Of a stretch of DNA of 64,000 nucleotides, positions 9,680-23,046 are shown one piece after another. The notes under the pieces are model-generated. The model made no database searches. It was not told the DNA's origin and was given only the letters and a program-made list of their open reading frames with translations. The position numbers were made by a program, and so were the translations under genes. The stretch spans positions 186,001-250,000 of the forward strand of contig NZ_SGOM01000004.1 in NCBI RefSeq assembly GCF_022113815.1, in the 5' to 3' direction. The DNA comes from Vibrio cincinnatiensis. Lineage in GTDB: Bacteria; Pseudomonadota; Gammaproteobacteria; Enterobacterales; Vibrionaceae. How positions within the stretch are numbered: the first letter of the stretch is position 1; the number at the start of each line of letters is the position of its first letter.

Positions 9680-10261
9680 ATGAATGAAATTATTACCTTA
9701 AGTTCGGTTTTGGGCAGTTTGTTGTATTACCCACTTTCTCATGAACATAATCAGGCTATTTTACAGCAGCTAACGGAATGGACGGAGGCTGAACACCCGT
9801 TTTTAGGTTTACTGGAAGCGCAACAGCAAGATGCAGAGGATTCTGTGCTCGAAGACTACCAACAGCTTTTTGAAGGGCGAGAAAGTATGCCAGCGCCACC
9901 ATGGGGATCGGTGTATCTCGATAAAGATCAGGTGATTTTTGGTGAATCCACGTTAGCTCTGCGCGCTTTTTTACGCCAACATCAAATTGAAATCGATACT
10001 GGGTTACGTGAGCCGGAAGATCACTTCGGCTTAATGTTGATGTCTCTTAGCCAGTTACTCAGTGATGCTCAAAGCCAAAACAGCGGTAAGGTGCTACTCT
10101 CTCACCATCTTTTACCTTGGGGTTATCGTTATCTCACCTTATTAAAACAGTCTGCAACCACCCAAACATATCAATGTTTAGCCGATATAGCTCAGCAGTG
10201 GCTAGAATATTTACAACAAGCCTTTTCAGTGCAGCCAGTGGAAATGAAAGTGTATCGTTAG
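9680..10261 (+). CDS. TorD/DmsD family molybdoenzyme chaperone
   Basis: Cytoplasmic chaperone that binds the Tat signal of the molybdoenzyme and helps cofactor insertion. Seen: all-helical 193-aa protein with the family pattern (YQQLFEGRESMPAPPWGSVYLD, then EPEDHFGLML). A GTG three codons upstream is possible, but AAGAG 8 bases before this ATG favours it. Its place after dmsABC supports DmsA as client. Confidence 0.88.
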   Translation: MNEIITLSSVLGSLLYYPLSHEHNQAILQQLTEWTEAEHPFLGLLEAQQQDAEDSVLEDYQQLFEGRESMPAPPWGSVYLDKDQVIFGESTLALRAFLRQHQIEIDTGLREPEDHFGLMLMSLSQLLSDAQSQNSGKVLLSHHLLPWGYRYLTLLKQSATTQTYQCLADIAQQWLEYLQQAFSVQPVEMKVYR

Positions 10262-10289
10262 TATGGGCATTTTTATTTAGGATCAACGA

Positions 10290-11429
10290 ATGAAAATTGT
10301 GATCGCTCCAGATTCATTTAAAGAGAGTTTAACCGCCAAACAAGTGAGTCAAGCCATTAAAACGGGGTTACAACGAGTTTGGCCAAACGCGGAATTTGTT
10401 TGTATACCGGTTGCCGATGGGGGAGAAGGTACGGTTCAAGCTCTTGTTGATGCTACTGAGGGGCAGGCTATTACTACGACGGTCAATGGCCCTTTAGGTC
10501 ATTCGGTCGAAGCGATTTATGGGGTGCTGGGGGATGGTCAAACAGCCGTCATCGAAATGGCACAAGCAAGTGGTTTACATTTAGTCCCGAATGAATGGCG
10601 GGATCCAAAACGAACCAGCAGTTACGGCACGGGTCAGTTGGTTAAGCATGCATTAGATGCAGGTATCAGACGTTTTATTATCGGTTTAGGCGGTAGTGCC
10701 ACCAATGATGCTGGGAGCGGAATGTTGGCCGCTTTAGGGGTTAAATTTTATGATCATGATGGCCATGACATCATTCCCTCGGGGCAAGCCTTGAGCGAAT
10801 TAGCCCAAATAGATCTCTCTGAGTTGGATCCTCGTTTAGCTCAATGTGAGATATCCATTGCTTGTGATGTGGATAACCCACTTTGTGGTGACAAGGGAGC
10901 CTCCGCCGTTTTTGGTCCCCAGAAAGGAGCCAGTGCGGAAGATGTTGTTTTGCTTGATCAAGCGCTATACAACTTTGGCTTATTAAGTGAACAAGTGACA
11001 GGAAAGCATGTGCTTTTCGCAAAAGGGGCGGGAGCGGCAGGAGGAATGGGCGCGGCATGGATAGCTTATACCCCTGCCAAATTAAAATCAGGGATTGATA
11101 TTGTTATTGAAACCGTCAGGTTAGCGGAAAAACTACCAGATGCGGATTTGGTGTTCACTGGTGAAGGGCGCATCGATCAGCAAACCATGTATGGAAAAAC
11201 CCCAGTCGGGGTGGCTAAGCTTGCCAAAGCATTCAACCTCCCTGTAATCGCAGTAGCAGGCTGCACGGGAGAAAATTATCAAGCCGTTTATCAACAGGGT
11301 ATCGATGCAGTGTTTACTTGTACGCCTCGAGCAATGAGTTTACTAGAAGCGTTAGCTGAAGCAGAAGTTAACCTCACCAATACCGCTGAAAATATTGGCC
11401 GCTTATGGCAGCGTTCTCGAAGAGACTGA
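10290..11429 (+). CDS. glycerate kinase (GarK/GlxK type)
   Basis: Phosphorylates D-glycerate, usually to 2-phosphoglycerate, feeding glycolysis. Seen: N terminus MKIVIAPDSFKESL, GGEGTVQAL, the loop GLGGSATNDAGSGMLAALG and FTGEGRIDQQT, all typical of the class I family; 379 aa is normal. It follows the chaperone gene by 28 bases with no terminator visible, so it may be transcribed with the dms operon although the functions are unrelated. It converges on the LacI regulator. Confidence 0.93.
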   Translation: MKIVIAPDSFKESLTAKQVSQAIKTGLQRVWPNAEFVCIPVADGGEGTVQALVDATEGQAITTTVNGPLGHSVEAIYGVLGDGQTAVIEMAQASGLHLVPNEWRDPKRTSSYGTGQLVKHALDAGIRRFIIGLGGSATNDAGSGMLAALGVKFYDHDGHDIIPSGQALSELAQIDLSELDPRLAQCEISIACDVDNPLCGDKGASAVFGPQKGASAEDVVLLDQALYNFGLLSEQVTGKHVLFAKGAGAAGGMGAAWIAYTPAKLKSGIDIVIETVRLAEKLPDADLVFTGEGRIDQQTMYGKTPVGVAKLAKAFNLPVIAVAGCTGENYQAVYQQGIDAVFTCTPRAMSLLEALAEAEVNLTNTAENIGRLWQRSRRD

Positions 11430-11476
11430 AAATCGCGATTGAATATGTAATGATACCCCTTTGATTGTGTTAGCGA

Positions 11477-12493
11477 TTATGTGGTCATGGGGGGAAGCAT
11501 TGGGTGGACTGAATCACGAATGATGATCGACGCTGAGGTATCGATTGCCGCTGCTTTTTTGTGTTCACCAAGAATGTTGAGAATCGCTTTCTGCGTCATT
11601 TCTTTAAGGGGAATATGCACGCTGGTTAAGCTAGGAGAAAGGTACTCACCGACATTACTGTTATCGAACCCCGTAATCGAGATATCTTCCGGTAAGTTCA
11701 ATCCCGCCTTCTTGAAAGCTTTGCTTGCACCAATCGCCATATCATCATTACAAGCGAGTACCGCAGTGACTTGCACCGACGTTTCTAGCATTCGTTGTGC
11801 CGCTAAATATCCCCCTTCTAGAGTCCAGTTTCCTTGCTGTTCTCGCTCACATTGATACGGTAAGTGATATTTTGCCAGCACATCTCGGTAAGCTTGATAA
11901 CGCTGCTTATCTGTACCTGAGCAGACATTACCGCGAATAATTGCAATGTGTTTATGCCCTTGCCCAACAATGTATTCCATCATCTTTACTGCGCTTTGAT
12001 AGTGATCGGTGGTGATGGCGTATTGGGGCAGCTCTTCTATGTCATGGTTGATCACCATGATCGGTATATCAGCGTTCGATATAATGGAGGCGAGTTCTTT
12101 GTCATTCAGATATTTGGGATAAATAATGATGCCAGTGCAGCGCATATCCAAAAGAAAATTGATGGCGTGCCGCTCTTCAACCTTGCTGTGTTTTCCATCT
12201 GTCATCACCAGTTGATGACCTGAATCTTCACAAAATGAGGCTGCATGGTACATCAATGAAGAAAAATAAGGCCCGTCAAAGAGTACGTTTGCAATCACAA
12301 AACCAATAAAGTTCGTCTGACGTGATGAGAGGCTTTGAGCTAAAATATTGGGCCTGTATCCCGTGTCTTTAATGGCTTCAAACACTCGGCTTACCAACTC
12401 TGGGCGGACAATGTTTTTACCATTTAGCACTCTAGATACCGTTGATTTGGAGACGCCGGCTTTATTTGCTACATCTAACATCGTCACTGCCAT
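11477..12493 (-). CDS. LacI family repressor, AscG-like
   Basis: Transcriptional repressor for the adjacent PTS operon. Seen: an N-terminal helix-turn-helix (MLDVANKAGVSKSTVSRVLNG), then a periplasmic-binding-like sensor domain. Its sequence resembles AscG, which controls the arbutin-salicin-cellobiose operon in enterics (family recall). GAGGG precedes the ATG. It is last in the order EIIBCA, 6-phospho-beta-glucosidase, regulator, all on the minus strand. A palindrome at 15957-15972 upstream of the PTS gene is its probable operator. Inducer is likely a phosphorylated beta-glucoside or sugar phosphate, which is inference. Confidence 0.85.
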   Translation of the reverse strand: MAVTMLDVANKAGVSKSTVSRVLNGKNIVRPELVSRVFEAIKDTGYRPNILAQSLSSRQTNFIGFVIANVLFDGPYFSSLMYHAASFCEDSGHQLVMTDGKHSKVEERHAINFLLDMRCTGIIIYPKYLNDKELASIISNADIPIMVINHDIEELPQYAITTDHYQSAVKMMEYIVGQGHKHIAIIRGNVCSGTDKQRYQAYRDVLAKYHLPYQCEREQQGNWTLEGGYLAAQRMLETSVQVTAVLACNDDMAIGASKAFKKAGLNLPEDISITGFDNSNVGEYLSPSLTSVHIPLKEMTQKAILNILGEHKKAAAIDTSASIIIRDSVHPMLPPMTT

Positions 12494-12531
12494 GGAAAAC
12501 CCTCAGTTATAAAAGACATCTTACGGAAAGA

Positions 12532-12555
12532 CGCATTGGCAATAAAACCAATGCG
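12532..12555 (-). terminator. intergenic hairpin between bgl gene and repressor gene
   Basis: Perfect 8-bp stem CGCATTGG / CCAATGCG with an 8-base loop between the 6-phospho-beta-glucosidase and the LacI gene. It has no clean T-run in the minus direction, so it may be a partial terminator or an mRNA stabiliser. Confidence 0.45.
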
Positions 12556-12576
12556 CCACCCTTTTCAGACGGTTAT

Positions 12577-15914
<3,338 letters not shown>

Positions 15915-15956
15915 TAGTTTCACCTCAGGTTGTAGGGTATGAGGTGATGGTTATTT

Positions 15957-15972
15957 CTGAAACCAGTTTCAG
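15957..15972. promoter_or_regulatory. LacI-family operator upstream of PTS operon
   Basis: CTGAAACCAGTTTCAG is a 7+2+7 palindrome 43 bases upstream of the PTS start. Its TGAAAC/GTTTCA core resembles the AscG-type operator, and the operon encodes an AscG-like repressor. Direct binding is inference. Confidence 0.7.
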
Positions 15973-16460
15973 CCATTTGCCTTTTTGCGTTCCGTGCGTT
16001 AGATCACGATAAAAATCGTGTTGAGATAAAAGCTCGCTCATAAGCTAATGGTGGGGCGGACTGCTACGATGACGATCATGATTTTCTCACGATGAGGGGA
16101 TTTTCGCTTTGAGGTGGTGATTCTGATAGAACTCCTTTTGAATGATTTCATTTATTTGAAAAATTTCATTCCCGTATTGTCTCTTTTTAATTGTTTTGTG
16201 TGATTATCTTCACATATGTATATGGAATTAAATTTTAATTCTATGGGGATTAATTATAAATATTTAATTTAACGTTATGATTTTATTGTTTTAATTTTTG
16301 ATTTTATTTCTTTCATGTCTTTTTGATGTTTTAAATGTGAAATATCACTTACTTTTCATTTTTTTCATTATATACAATTTACGTTATGAGGTTTTGATGA
16401 TTTGAGAAATAGTGTTAGGGGGATATTATCGTTGTTAACTTTTTCTCTTCTTTGTAATTT
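15973..16460. other. AT-rich divergent intergenic region
   Basis: No gene is seen between the PTS operon and the plus-strand chemoreceptor. The stretch holds an ACGAT-N4-ATCGT-type small palindrome near 16007-16020, a CRP-like site at 16199-16214 and long AT-rich tracts, and presumably contains both promoters. Confidence 0.6.
16199..16214. promoter_or_regulatory. CRP (cAMP receptor protein) site
   Basis: TGTGATTATCTTCACA matches the core consensus TGTGA-N6-TCACA exactly. It lies about 285 bases from the PTS start and about 297 from the chemoreceptor start, so catabolite control of either or both is plausible. Confidence 0.7.
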
Positions 16461-16483
16461 TGGCACGTAAGTGCCATTTTTTT
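16461..16483 (+). terminator. rho-independent terminator or attenuator before chemoreceptor gene
   Basis: TGGCAC-GTAA-GTGCCA followed directly by seven T. It sits 28 bases before the chemoreceptor start, with no plus-strand gene visible upstream. It either blocks read-through or attenuates a leader transcript. Confidence 0.65.
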
Positions 16484-16510
16484 ATCATTAAAATAATAAA
16501 GAGTTATGAT

Positions 16511-18520
16511 ATGTCGCTTAATTTGATTGTTTCTAGAGTTTATTTGGGATTTTTTGTTATTATTTTTATGATGTTATTTTCTGCTGTGGTTTTATTTAGT
16601 GGTAATGAGAAGTTAACATCTAATATAGAATTTATGACACAAGAGTCTACTCCTCTGATGCTACATTCAGGTGAGCTGACCATTCGTTTTTTAAATATTA
16701 ATCGAAGCTTGAATTCATACTTGTCTGCCATGTATATCGATGAGCTTGAGCCTTTAAAAGACGAGGTGAATTTGAGTGTGCAACGTTATAAAAAACAGCT
16801 TGACTGGTTTGAAACGAAAGCAAGTCAGGATCCGGGAATTCCTGATTTTCTAATAAAAATAAAAGAGAAAACAAATGAAAGTTTTAGGAATATTACTCAG
16901 ATCTTAGAGAATTATGCACGTTATCTTGAATTGAGAGAAGAAAATAGTTACCAACAAACGTTGTTTCAATCTCTCGCTATTCAGTTAAATAGTAATTTAC
17001 TCGGTAACCTTGCAAAAACAACGCATGATGAAGAACGTGAAGTGGTGGAAGCACTTCTTACACAAGTTGGGCTACTACTTGGAGAAGTCAATGAGGCCTT
17101 TTCATTACAAGATGTCATGGAAACTCGGGCGATAGAACGCCGTTTTAATGGCCGAAAAGAGCGATTTGATGAGGCTATCTTACAGTTTAAATCTTCATCG
17201 CCAGCATTTTTTCAGCAAAGTGAAGCATCGTTAACACTGTTGGAACAGCAAATTTTTTCTCCAAGTGGAACATTGGCTCAACATGTCGAGGTTGTTGAGC
17301 TTTATGACCAGTTACAGCATCAACGAGAAAGCATAAAACAGGATATTGACACTCAATTGAAAAATATTGATGCCTTGTCAGCCTATGCGGCCCAAACTGC
17401 TGAGCTGCGCTATCTTGAATCGTCCTCCCAAGCAGAAAAAACATTGATGACTCTCATTATTGTATCATTAGTTTCAGTCGTCATGGCGTTATTGATTGGG
17501 CTCAGTATTGCCAATATGATCCGTAAGCCAAGTCAACGCTTGCAAGAGGTTCTTGATAAAGTAGCCTCGAAGGATTTGACTCAAAGAATCCAATTATCCA
17601 CAAATAATGAACTCGGTAGGGTATCAACCAAAGTCAACTTAGTCATTGATGATTTGTCTCATATCATCAGGCAAATACGAGGATCAGCGACTCAGTTAAA
17701 TGGTGCCTCATTAGAGAACCAGCAAACGAGCGAGGCGTTAAATCTCACCATCGCTGAACAAACATCGCAAACGGCATTGATAGCAACAGCAATGGAAGAA
17801 ATTGAATCAGCGGTAAACAACATCGCTTGTTCAGCCAATCAAACATTAGCCATAGTGACTGCCGCTGTGGGGGATTCCACTTCTGGGCAGGCCATGATGC
17901 AGAAAAATGTTCAACTATTGAACCAGTTATCACAGCGCCTTAATGACTCAACCCAAACCATCCACCAGCTAGAAAGTGAGAGCGTGGGGATAGAATCGAT
18001 TCTTGATGTTATTTCTGGTATTTCTGAGCAAACCAATTTGTTAGCGCTGAATGCCGCCATCGAAGCGGCGAGGGCCGGAGAGCAAGGTCGAGGTTTTTCT
18101 GTGGTGGCGGATGAAGTCAGAGTGTTAGCCGCTAAAACAACCGCAAGTACCCAAGAAATTCAACTTAAAATTGAACAGTTACAACATTGTGCGGCTTTAG
18201 CCGTTAAGCAAATCACCACCTGTGTTAGTGATATGGCTAATTGTATTACCCACACTAATGATGTCAGCGTATCGCTGAGTCACGTACATGCACAACTGAA
18301 TCAAATAGAAGATCGCAGCCATCAAATTGCCTCGGCAACGACCCAGCATCAATCGGTAGCTGAAGAAGTGACGCACAATGTGAACCATATACAGGTGCTC
18401 GCCAATCAAAACTTACTCCGTTCTAAACAATTAACTGCACACAGCCAACACCTTGAAAAGATGGCTGATCATCAAGCGCAACTTACTGAATTATTTACGT
18501 TACCTGAGTGTGTCGAGTAG
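16511..18520 (+). CDS. methyl-accepting chemotaxis protein, helical-bundle sensor
   Basis: Second chemoreceptor, between the two beta-glucoside uptake clusters. Seen: a membrane segment at residues 10-32, a long helical periplasmic region with no Cache pattern (to about 310), a second membrane segment ([15 protein letters not shown]), HAMP, and the signalling tip [21 protein letters not shown] near residue 506. The frame runs upstream to a TTG inside the terminator hairpin; the ATG chosen has GAG 7 bases upstream. A link to sugar taxis is suggested only by location. Confidence 0.92.
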   Translation: MSLNLIVSRVYLGFFVIIFMMLFSAVVLFSGNEKLTSNIEFMTQESTPLMLHSGELTIRFLNINRSLNSYLSAMYIDELEPLKDEVNLSVQRYKKQLDWFETKASQDPGIPDFLIKIKEKTNESFRNITQILENYARYLELREENSYQQTLFQSLAIQLNSNLLGNLAKTTHDEEREVVEALLTQVGLLLGEVNEAFSLQDVMETRAIERRFNGRKERFDEAILQFKSSSPAFFQQSEASLTLLEQQIFSPSGTLAQHVEVVELYDQLQHQRESIKQDIDTQLKNIDALSAYAAQTAELRYLESSSQAEKTLMTLIIVSLVSVVMALLIGLSIANMIRKPSQRLQEVLDKVASKDLTQRIQLSTNNELGRVSTKVNLVIDDLSHIIRQIRGSATQLNGASLENQQTSEALNLTIAEQTSQTALIATAMEEIESAVNNIACSANQTLAIVTAAVGDSTSGQAMMQKNVQLLNQLSQRLNDSTQTIHQLESESVGIESILDVISGISEQTNLLALNAAIEAARAGEQGRGFSVVADEVRVLAAKTTASTQEIQLKIEQLQHCAALAVKQITTCVSDMANCITHTNDVSVSLSHVHAQLNQIEDRSHQIASATTQHQSVAEEVTHNVNHIQVLANQNLLRSKQLTAHSQHLEKMADHQAQLTELFTLPECVE

Positions 18521-18653
18521 GGAAATGTTATTTATATTCATTGCTTTGTGTGATGATTTTGTGGTTTATTTATTTTTATCAACTATTTATTAATGGACTT
18601 TTATACGAACATTTCTGACTGGATGAGTGGCTATGTTTATCGATGAACGGTAT

Positions 18654-18674
18654 GCCATGAAACTCTTTCATGGC
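18654..18674. promoter_or_regulatory. palindrome, candidate LacI-family operator
   Basis: GCCATGAAA-CTC-TTTCATGGC is a perfect 9-bp inverted repeat with 3 central bases. It is about 140 bases upstream of the LacI gene heading the ABC cluster and contains the TGAAA/TTTCA half-sites common in LacI-family operators. Autoregulation is inference; there is no T-run, so it is a poor terminator. Confidence 0.45.
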
Positions 18675-18737
18675 GTGAAATGAAACTGCAAGGTTTTTCA
18701 ATTTTTGCGGAATCATCAAAGTTAGGCCAGATTTCCC

Positions 18738-18753
18738 CGTGATGAACCTCACA
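18738..18753. promoter_or_regulatory. CRP-like site upstream of ABC sugar cluster
   Basis: CGTGATGAACCTCACA matches TGTGA-N6-TCACA at 9 of 10 core positions and ends about 60 bases before the regulator start, a position fitting a class I or II activation site. Confidence 0.55.
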
Positions 18754-18813
18754 CTCGATTGATCGTGGATCTTGAATACTTACCTTGTAAGCGATTTCAA
18801 GTATGAGGTTCTT

Positions 18814-19821
18814 TTGGTCACAATTAAGCATGTAGCAGAGCTCGCAGGGGTATCCCAAGCGACGGTCTCAAGAGTGGTGAATGGAACAACCCGTGTTAGT
18901 CATGATAGGAAATTGAAGGTTGAAAAAGCCATTAAAGAATTGGGTTATCGCCCCAATTCAATCGCTCAGGCATTAGCGTCTAGCCGTACAGGCAGTGTGG
19001 GCATTGTTGTTCCTGAACTGGGGGGGCCGTTTTTTTCAGGCATTTTACACAGTATTGAAGGGCACCTGCGTCGTTTGGGCTATCACGCTGTTGTTACCGC
19101 TGGTTCAAATACCGAACAAGGTCAACGTGAATCGGTAGAATTTTTATTAGGACGCCGAGTGGATGCGTTGATCCTTCATACTCAGCAGCTTTGTGATGAC
19201 TATTTAATTGCGTTAGAGGAGCAGGGCATTCCGGTTGTTCTGATTAATCGGGTTATTCCAGAGATGCTCACCAGCTGTATTGATATTGATAATGAGGCGG
19301 GAGGGAAGTTGGCCACTCAATATCTATTACAAATGGGGCATACGCACATTGCTTGTATTACTGGGCCTCTTGATAAGTCCGATGCGCGGGGGCGGTTACA
19401 AGGTTATCGACGAGCTTTAGAAGAGGCTGAGCTGGAATATAGCGAGGCATTAGTCTCAGAAGCGGGCTTTACTGAAGAAACGGGCGTCAGTGCCATGAAA
19501 AAACTGCTTAAACGAGGGGGAAAGTTTACGGCGGTGTTTGCTTCAAACGATCACATGGCATTTGGCGCCTTTGAAGTACTGAAAAGAGAAGGATTTTCAG
19601 TTCCTGAGGATATTTCTTTAGTTGGCTTTGACAATATTCTGTTTACTCGTTACCTCACACCAGGATTAACCACGGTTAATTTTCCTATTGAAGAAATGAG
19701 TACAGAAGCTGTGCAGTTAACCATTCAAAAACTTAATAAAAATAAATGTGATGTGAATTTTAAACTTTCACCCGCTTTAGTGGTGAGAAATTCCGTCAAG
19801 GACTTACTTAAAACTCTATAA
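18814..19821 (+). CDS. LacI family regulator of the ABC beta-glucoside cluster
   Basis: Seen: helix-turn-helix (TIKHVAELAGVSQATVSRVVNG) and a LacI/GalR sensor domain ending NSVKDLL. The longest frame starts at a TTG 14 codons upstream; I chose the TTG just before VTIKHV because GAGG lies 6 bases before it and family members begin right at the helix-turn-helix. The start remains uncertain. It directly precedes the binding-protein gene (17 bases), so it is probably the local regulator and possibly co-transcribed with the transporter. Confidence 0.85.
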   Translation: MVTIKHVAELAGVSQATVSRVVNGTTRVSHDRKLKVEKAIKELGYRPNSIAQALASSRTGSVGIVVPELGGPFFSGILHSIEGHLRRLGYHAVVTAGSNTEQGQRESVEFLLGRRVDALILHTQQLCDDYLIALEEQGIPVVLINRVIPEMLTSCIDIDNEAGGKLATQYLLQMGHTHIACITGPLDKSDARGRLQGYRRALEEAELEYSEALVSEAGFTEETGVSAMKKLLKRGGKFTAVFASNDHMAFGAFEVLKREGFSVPEDISLVGFDNILFTRYLTPGLTTVNFPIEEMSTEAVQLTIQKLNKNKCDVNFKLSPALVVRNSVKDLLKTL

Positions 19822-19838
19822 ATATTTAAGGATAAATG

Positions 19839-21083
19839 ATGAAACTTAAGACTCTCGTGCTATCCAGTGCCGTTGCCTTAGGGCTTGCTGCAACCGCGAC
19901 GGCGGCAAATCAATCCATTCGTTTTGACGGGTTCCCTGATTTTGACAGTAGCCTAAAAGTATTATTACCGGATTTTGAAAAGAAGACCGGAATAAAGGTG
20001 GATTACTTAATGAATAATCATGGTGATCATCATACAAAGTTAACCACTAACCTCGCTACAGGTTCTGGGGCTGGAGATGTGATTGTTGTAGATGTAGAAA
20101 AAATTGGACCTTTCGTTGCTTCTGGTGGCCTTGTCAATTTATCTAAACAATATGGAGCCGATAAATATGAAGAACGTTTTGCCCCTTATGCATGGGCTCA
20201 AGGTAAAGGTGCAGATGGTGATATGTACGGTATTCCGGTGGATTTAGGGCCCGGAGTTATGTATTACCGAACGGATGTTTTTAAACAAGCCGGAATCGAT
20301 ATTAATGAAGTGATTAAAAGCTGGGACTCTTATATTGCCGCAGGCGAGAAGTTGAAAGCGTTAAATATTCAGTTAATTCCATCGGCGGCAGATGTTGCTC
20401 AAGCGATTATTTTTACAACGGTTCCTGAGGGTGAAGGGCTTTATTTTGATAAAGCTGGCAACCCGGTGGTGACTTCAGAACGTTTTGTTCATGCGTTTGA
20501 AGTGGCTAAAGAAATACGTGATAAAGGGCTGGATGGTCGAATTCTTGCTTGGTCTAACGAATGGTATGAAGGTTTTCGTAATGCCACTTTTGCGACTCAG
20601 TTATCTGGCGCTTGGTTGCTTGGTCATTTAAATAACTGGATTGCGCCAGATACGGCCGGTAAATGGGCCGTATCACATTTGCCAGATGGTATCTACGGCA
20701 GTTGGGGTGGCTCTTTTCTCTCGATTCCTACTCAGTCTGATCACCAAGATGAAGCGTGGAAATTGATCGAATACATGACAACCGATCGTGAAGTTCAATT
20801 AAAACACTTTGAAACGATAGCGGCCTTCCCTGCGAATACAACGACCTATGATGACGCCCTATTCGAAGAAGAAGTGGCATTTCTTGGTGGACAAAAAGCT
20901 CGGCTTGTTTTTGCTGATGTCGCAAAAAATATTAAGCCAGTACAGCCTGCAAAAGGGGATCACGTGGCCCGGTCTATCGTTCTTGAAAATGCACTGATGG
21001 AAGTCCTTGATGAAGGTAAGGATATTAAAACAGCACTTAAAGAAGCCGAACGTTTAATTAAGCGTCGTACACGTAATCTTTAA
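19839..21083 (+). CDS. ABC sugar-binding protein (family 1)
   Basis: Periplasmic receptor of a MalE-like ABC importer, presumably for cellobiose or other beta-gluco-oligosaccharides. Seen: signal peptide (VLSSAVALGLAATATA, then ANQ) and the family 1 fold pattern (FEKKTGIKVDYLMNNHGDHHTKLTTNLATGSGAGDVI). Two ATGs are adjacent; the second has better spacing from AAGGA. Genes for two permeases, a GH1 enzyme and an ATPase follow in the same direction, so it is the first transport gene of an operon. Confidence 0.9.
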   Translation: MKLKTLVLSSAVALGLAATATAANQSIRFDGFPDFDSSLKVLLPDFEKKTGIKVDYLMNNHGDHHTKLTTNLATGSGAGDVIVVDVEKIGPFVASGGLVNLSKQYGADKYEERFAPYAWAQGKGADGDMYGIPVDLGPGVMYYRTDVFKQAGIDINEVIKSWDSYIAAGEKLKALNIQLIPSAADVAQAIIFTTVPEGEGLYFDKAGNPVVTSERFVHAFEVAKEIRDKGLDGRILAWSNEWYEGFRNATFATQLSGAWLLGHLNNWIAPDTAGKWAVSHLPDGIYGSWGGSFLSIPTQSDHQDEAWKLIEYMTTDREVQLKHFETIAAFPANTTTYDDALFEEEVAFLGGQKARLVFADVAKNIKPVQPAKGDHVARSIVLENALMEVLDEGKDIKTALKEAERLIKRRTRNL

Positions 21084-21141
21084 AAATAGATGGTTCAGGG
21101 AGGCTTATTCAATCGGCTTCCCTGCTTAAGAGGTCGTTATT

Positions 21142-22128
21142 ATGAAGTTTTTAGCAAGTAATAGCATGGGAAAATTAGTGGATAATCGTTTTTTTCAATT
21201 TAATTTGAAAGCGCTTACACCGTATGGTTTTCTACTGCCGTTTTTGTGTATTTTTTCTATTTTTGGAATTTTTCCTTTACTGTTTTCAGTCTATCTCTCT
21301 TTTCATTCATGGAATCCGGTGGAAGGGTTGGAAGCGATGAATTATGTGGGGTTTGAAAACTACCACATTGCGTTAACCGACCCATGGCTTTGGCGCTCAC
21401 TAAAAAATACTTTTTGGTTAGCCATTACTTCTGGCGTGGCTCAGCACTTAATCGCGATTCCTGTTGCTTATATTCTTGTTTCTATGGGCGATCGTTTACG
21501 TCATTGGTTAACCTCAGCTTATTTTTTACCCTACATCACTTCAACAGTGGCTGCATCGCTGATCTTTTTCAATATGTACTCACCCAATTCGGGGATTATT
21601 AACCAAACATTAATCGCACTAGCGGATAGTTCTTTATTGGGGTGGGCATTTTCGTGGGTAAATGACTTTCAACCGATCCGATGGCTCGATGATGCGACAT
21701 TGGTAAAACCTTCTATCGCTATTATGGTGTTTTGGAAATATACGGGTTTTAACATCGTGTTATATACCACGGGGTTAATGACCATTCCTAAAGACATTTT
21801 AGAAGCGGCACGTATGGATGGTGCAAATGCTCTTCGCCGTTTCTGGAATGTATCACTCCCGATGATTCGCCCTTTTGTTTTCTTCGCTGTCACGATGACG
21901 ATTATTGGTAACTTACAGTTATTCGAAGAACCCTTTGTACTGACTCGGGGTACCGGTGGAACGGGGCAATCTGGCTTAACGATTTCTATGTATCTCTACA
22001 AAGTGGGTTGGGAGTGGTTAGAAATGGGAACGGCTTCGGCGATTTCTTGGCTTCTCTTTGCCCTGATAGCGGCATGTACCATGGTTCAATTCTTCTTCTT
22101 TGGTAAGAAAGGTTTAGGGGAGCAATAA
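21142..22128 (+). CDS. ABC sugar permease, MalF-like
   Basis: Inner-membrane permease subunit. Seen: six or so hydrophobic helices and the EAA loop (EAARMDGANALRRFWNVSLPMIRP) that docks with the ATPase. 328 aa. It ends 1 base before the second permease gene. Confidence 0.93.
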   Translation: MKFLASNSMGKLVDNRFFQFNLKALTPYGFLLPFLCIFSIFGIFPLLFSVYLSFHSWNPVEGLEAMNYVGFENYHIALTDPWLWRSLKNTFWLAITSGVAQHLIAIPVAYILVSMGDRLRHWLTSAYFLPYITSTVAASLIFFNMYSPNSGIINQTLIALADSSLLGWAFSWVNDFQPIRWLDDATLVKPSIAIMVFWKYTGFNIVLYTTGLMTIPKDILEAARMDGANALRRFWNVSLPMIRPFVFFAVTMTIIGNLQLFEEPFVLTRGTGGTGQSGLTISMYLYKVGWEWLEMGTASAISWLLFALIAACTMVQFFFFGKKGLGEQ

Positions 22129-22129
22129 G

Positions 22130-23026
22130 ATGTCGGTGAATTCTATAAAGACGAAAGCATGGCCTTTGAATGCGTTAAAACCAAGCGATCGAACGGTGGA
22201 AGTTTTCACGAAAGTATTGATGGTTATTTTAGCCGTGATCCTCATTGTTTCAGCCATTGTAACTGTCTTTCCATTTCTTTGGTCAGCATTATTGTCAACG
22301 CGTGATCGTACGGAAATCTTTGGGACAGGGATCAGCTTTGCGATAGGGGATAGCTTGGCCATCAACTACGCGAAATTAAAAGAGATCATGCCGTTTTGGC
22401 AAGCCATGTTTAATTCCATTTATGTGGCTTTTCTAGGGACAACCATCTCACTGCTGTTTTGTAGTATGGGAGGGTACGCTTTTGGCGTATTTCAATTTAA
22501 AGGGAAAAAGATACTGTTTGGAATGTTGGTTGGGTCAATGATGATTCCTCCTGTATTGAGCTTAATTCCTTACTTTATGATTATTAAGTTTATCGGTTTA
22601 CTGGATAACCATATTGCTGTCTGGCTTCCCTTTACTACAACGCCTTTTGGCATCTTTCTTATGCGTCAACATGTGGTGGCTTCCATTCCTAAAGAGCTTT
22701 TAGAGGCGGCCAAGTTAGATGGAGCTGGTCAGCTAAGAACATACTGGAGTGTGGTATTGCCCTTGATGAAACCTGCTTTGGCTACCTTGGCTATCGTACA
22801 ATTTGTTTTCTTTTGGAACATGTTTATGCAGCCATTGGTGGTATTAACCACGCCCGAAAACTATGTGATAACTCAAGCACTTCGCAGTGTACAAGGGATC
22901 CCTAATACCCCGTGGGGCGCCGTAATGCTGGGTACTACAATTTCAATTTTACCTTTAGTGGTGACTTACTTGTTTGCTTCGAAACAGATGATCAGTGGTC
23001 TCACCTCTGGTGCAGTAAAAGGTTAG
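22130..23026 (+). CDS. ABC sugar permease, MalG-like
   Basis: Second permease subunit. Seen: six hydrophobic helices and the EAA loop (EAAKLDGAGQLRTYWSVVLPLMKP). 298 aa, normal for MalG relatives. It follows the first permease by 1 base. Confidence 0.93.
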   Translation: MSVNSIKTKAWPLNALKPSDRTVEVFTKVLMVILAVILIVSAIVTVFPFLWSALLSTRDRTEIFGTGISFAIGDSLAINYAKLKEIMPFWQAMFNSIYVAFLGTTISLLFCSMGGYAFGVFQFKGKKILFGMLVGSMMIPPVLSLIPYFMIIKFIGLLDNHIAVWLPFTTTPFGIFLMRQHVVASIPKELLEAAKLDGAGQLRTYWSVVLPLMKPALATLAIVQFVFFWNMFMQPLVVLTTPENYVITQALRSVQGIPNTPWGAVMLGTTISILPLVVTYLFASKQMISGLTSGAVKG

Positions 23027-23046
23027 ATTTTTTAAAGGTTATGATA

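Noticed and set aside
16337-16350. Second CRP site TGTGAAATATCACT
   Set aside because: The half-sites are separated by 4 rather than 6 bases.
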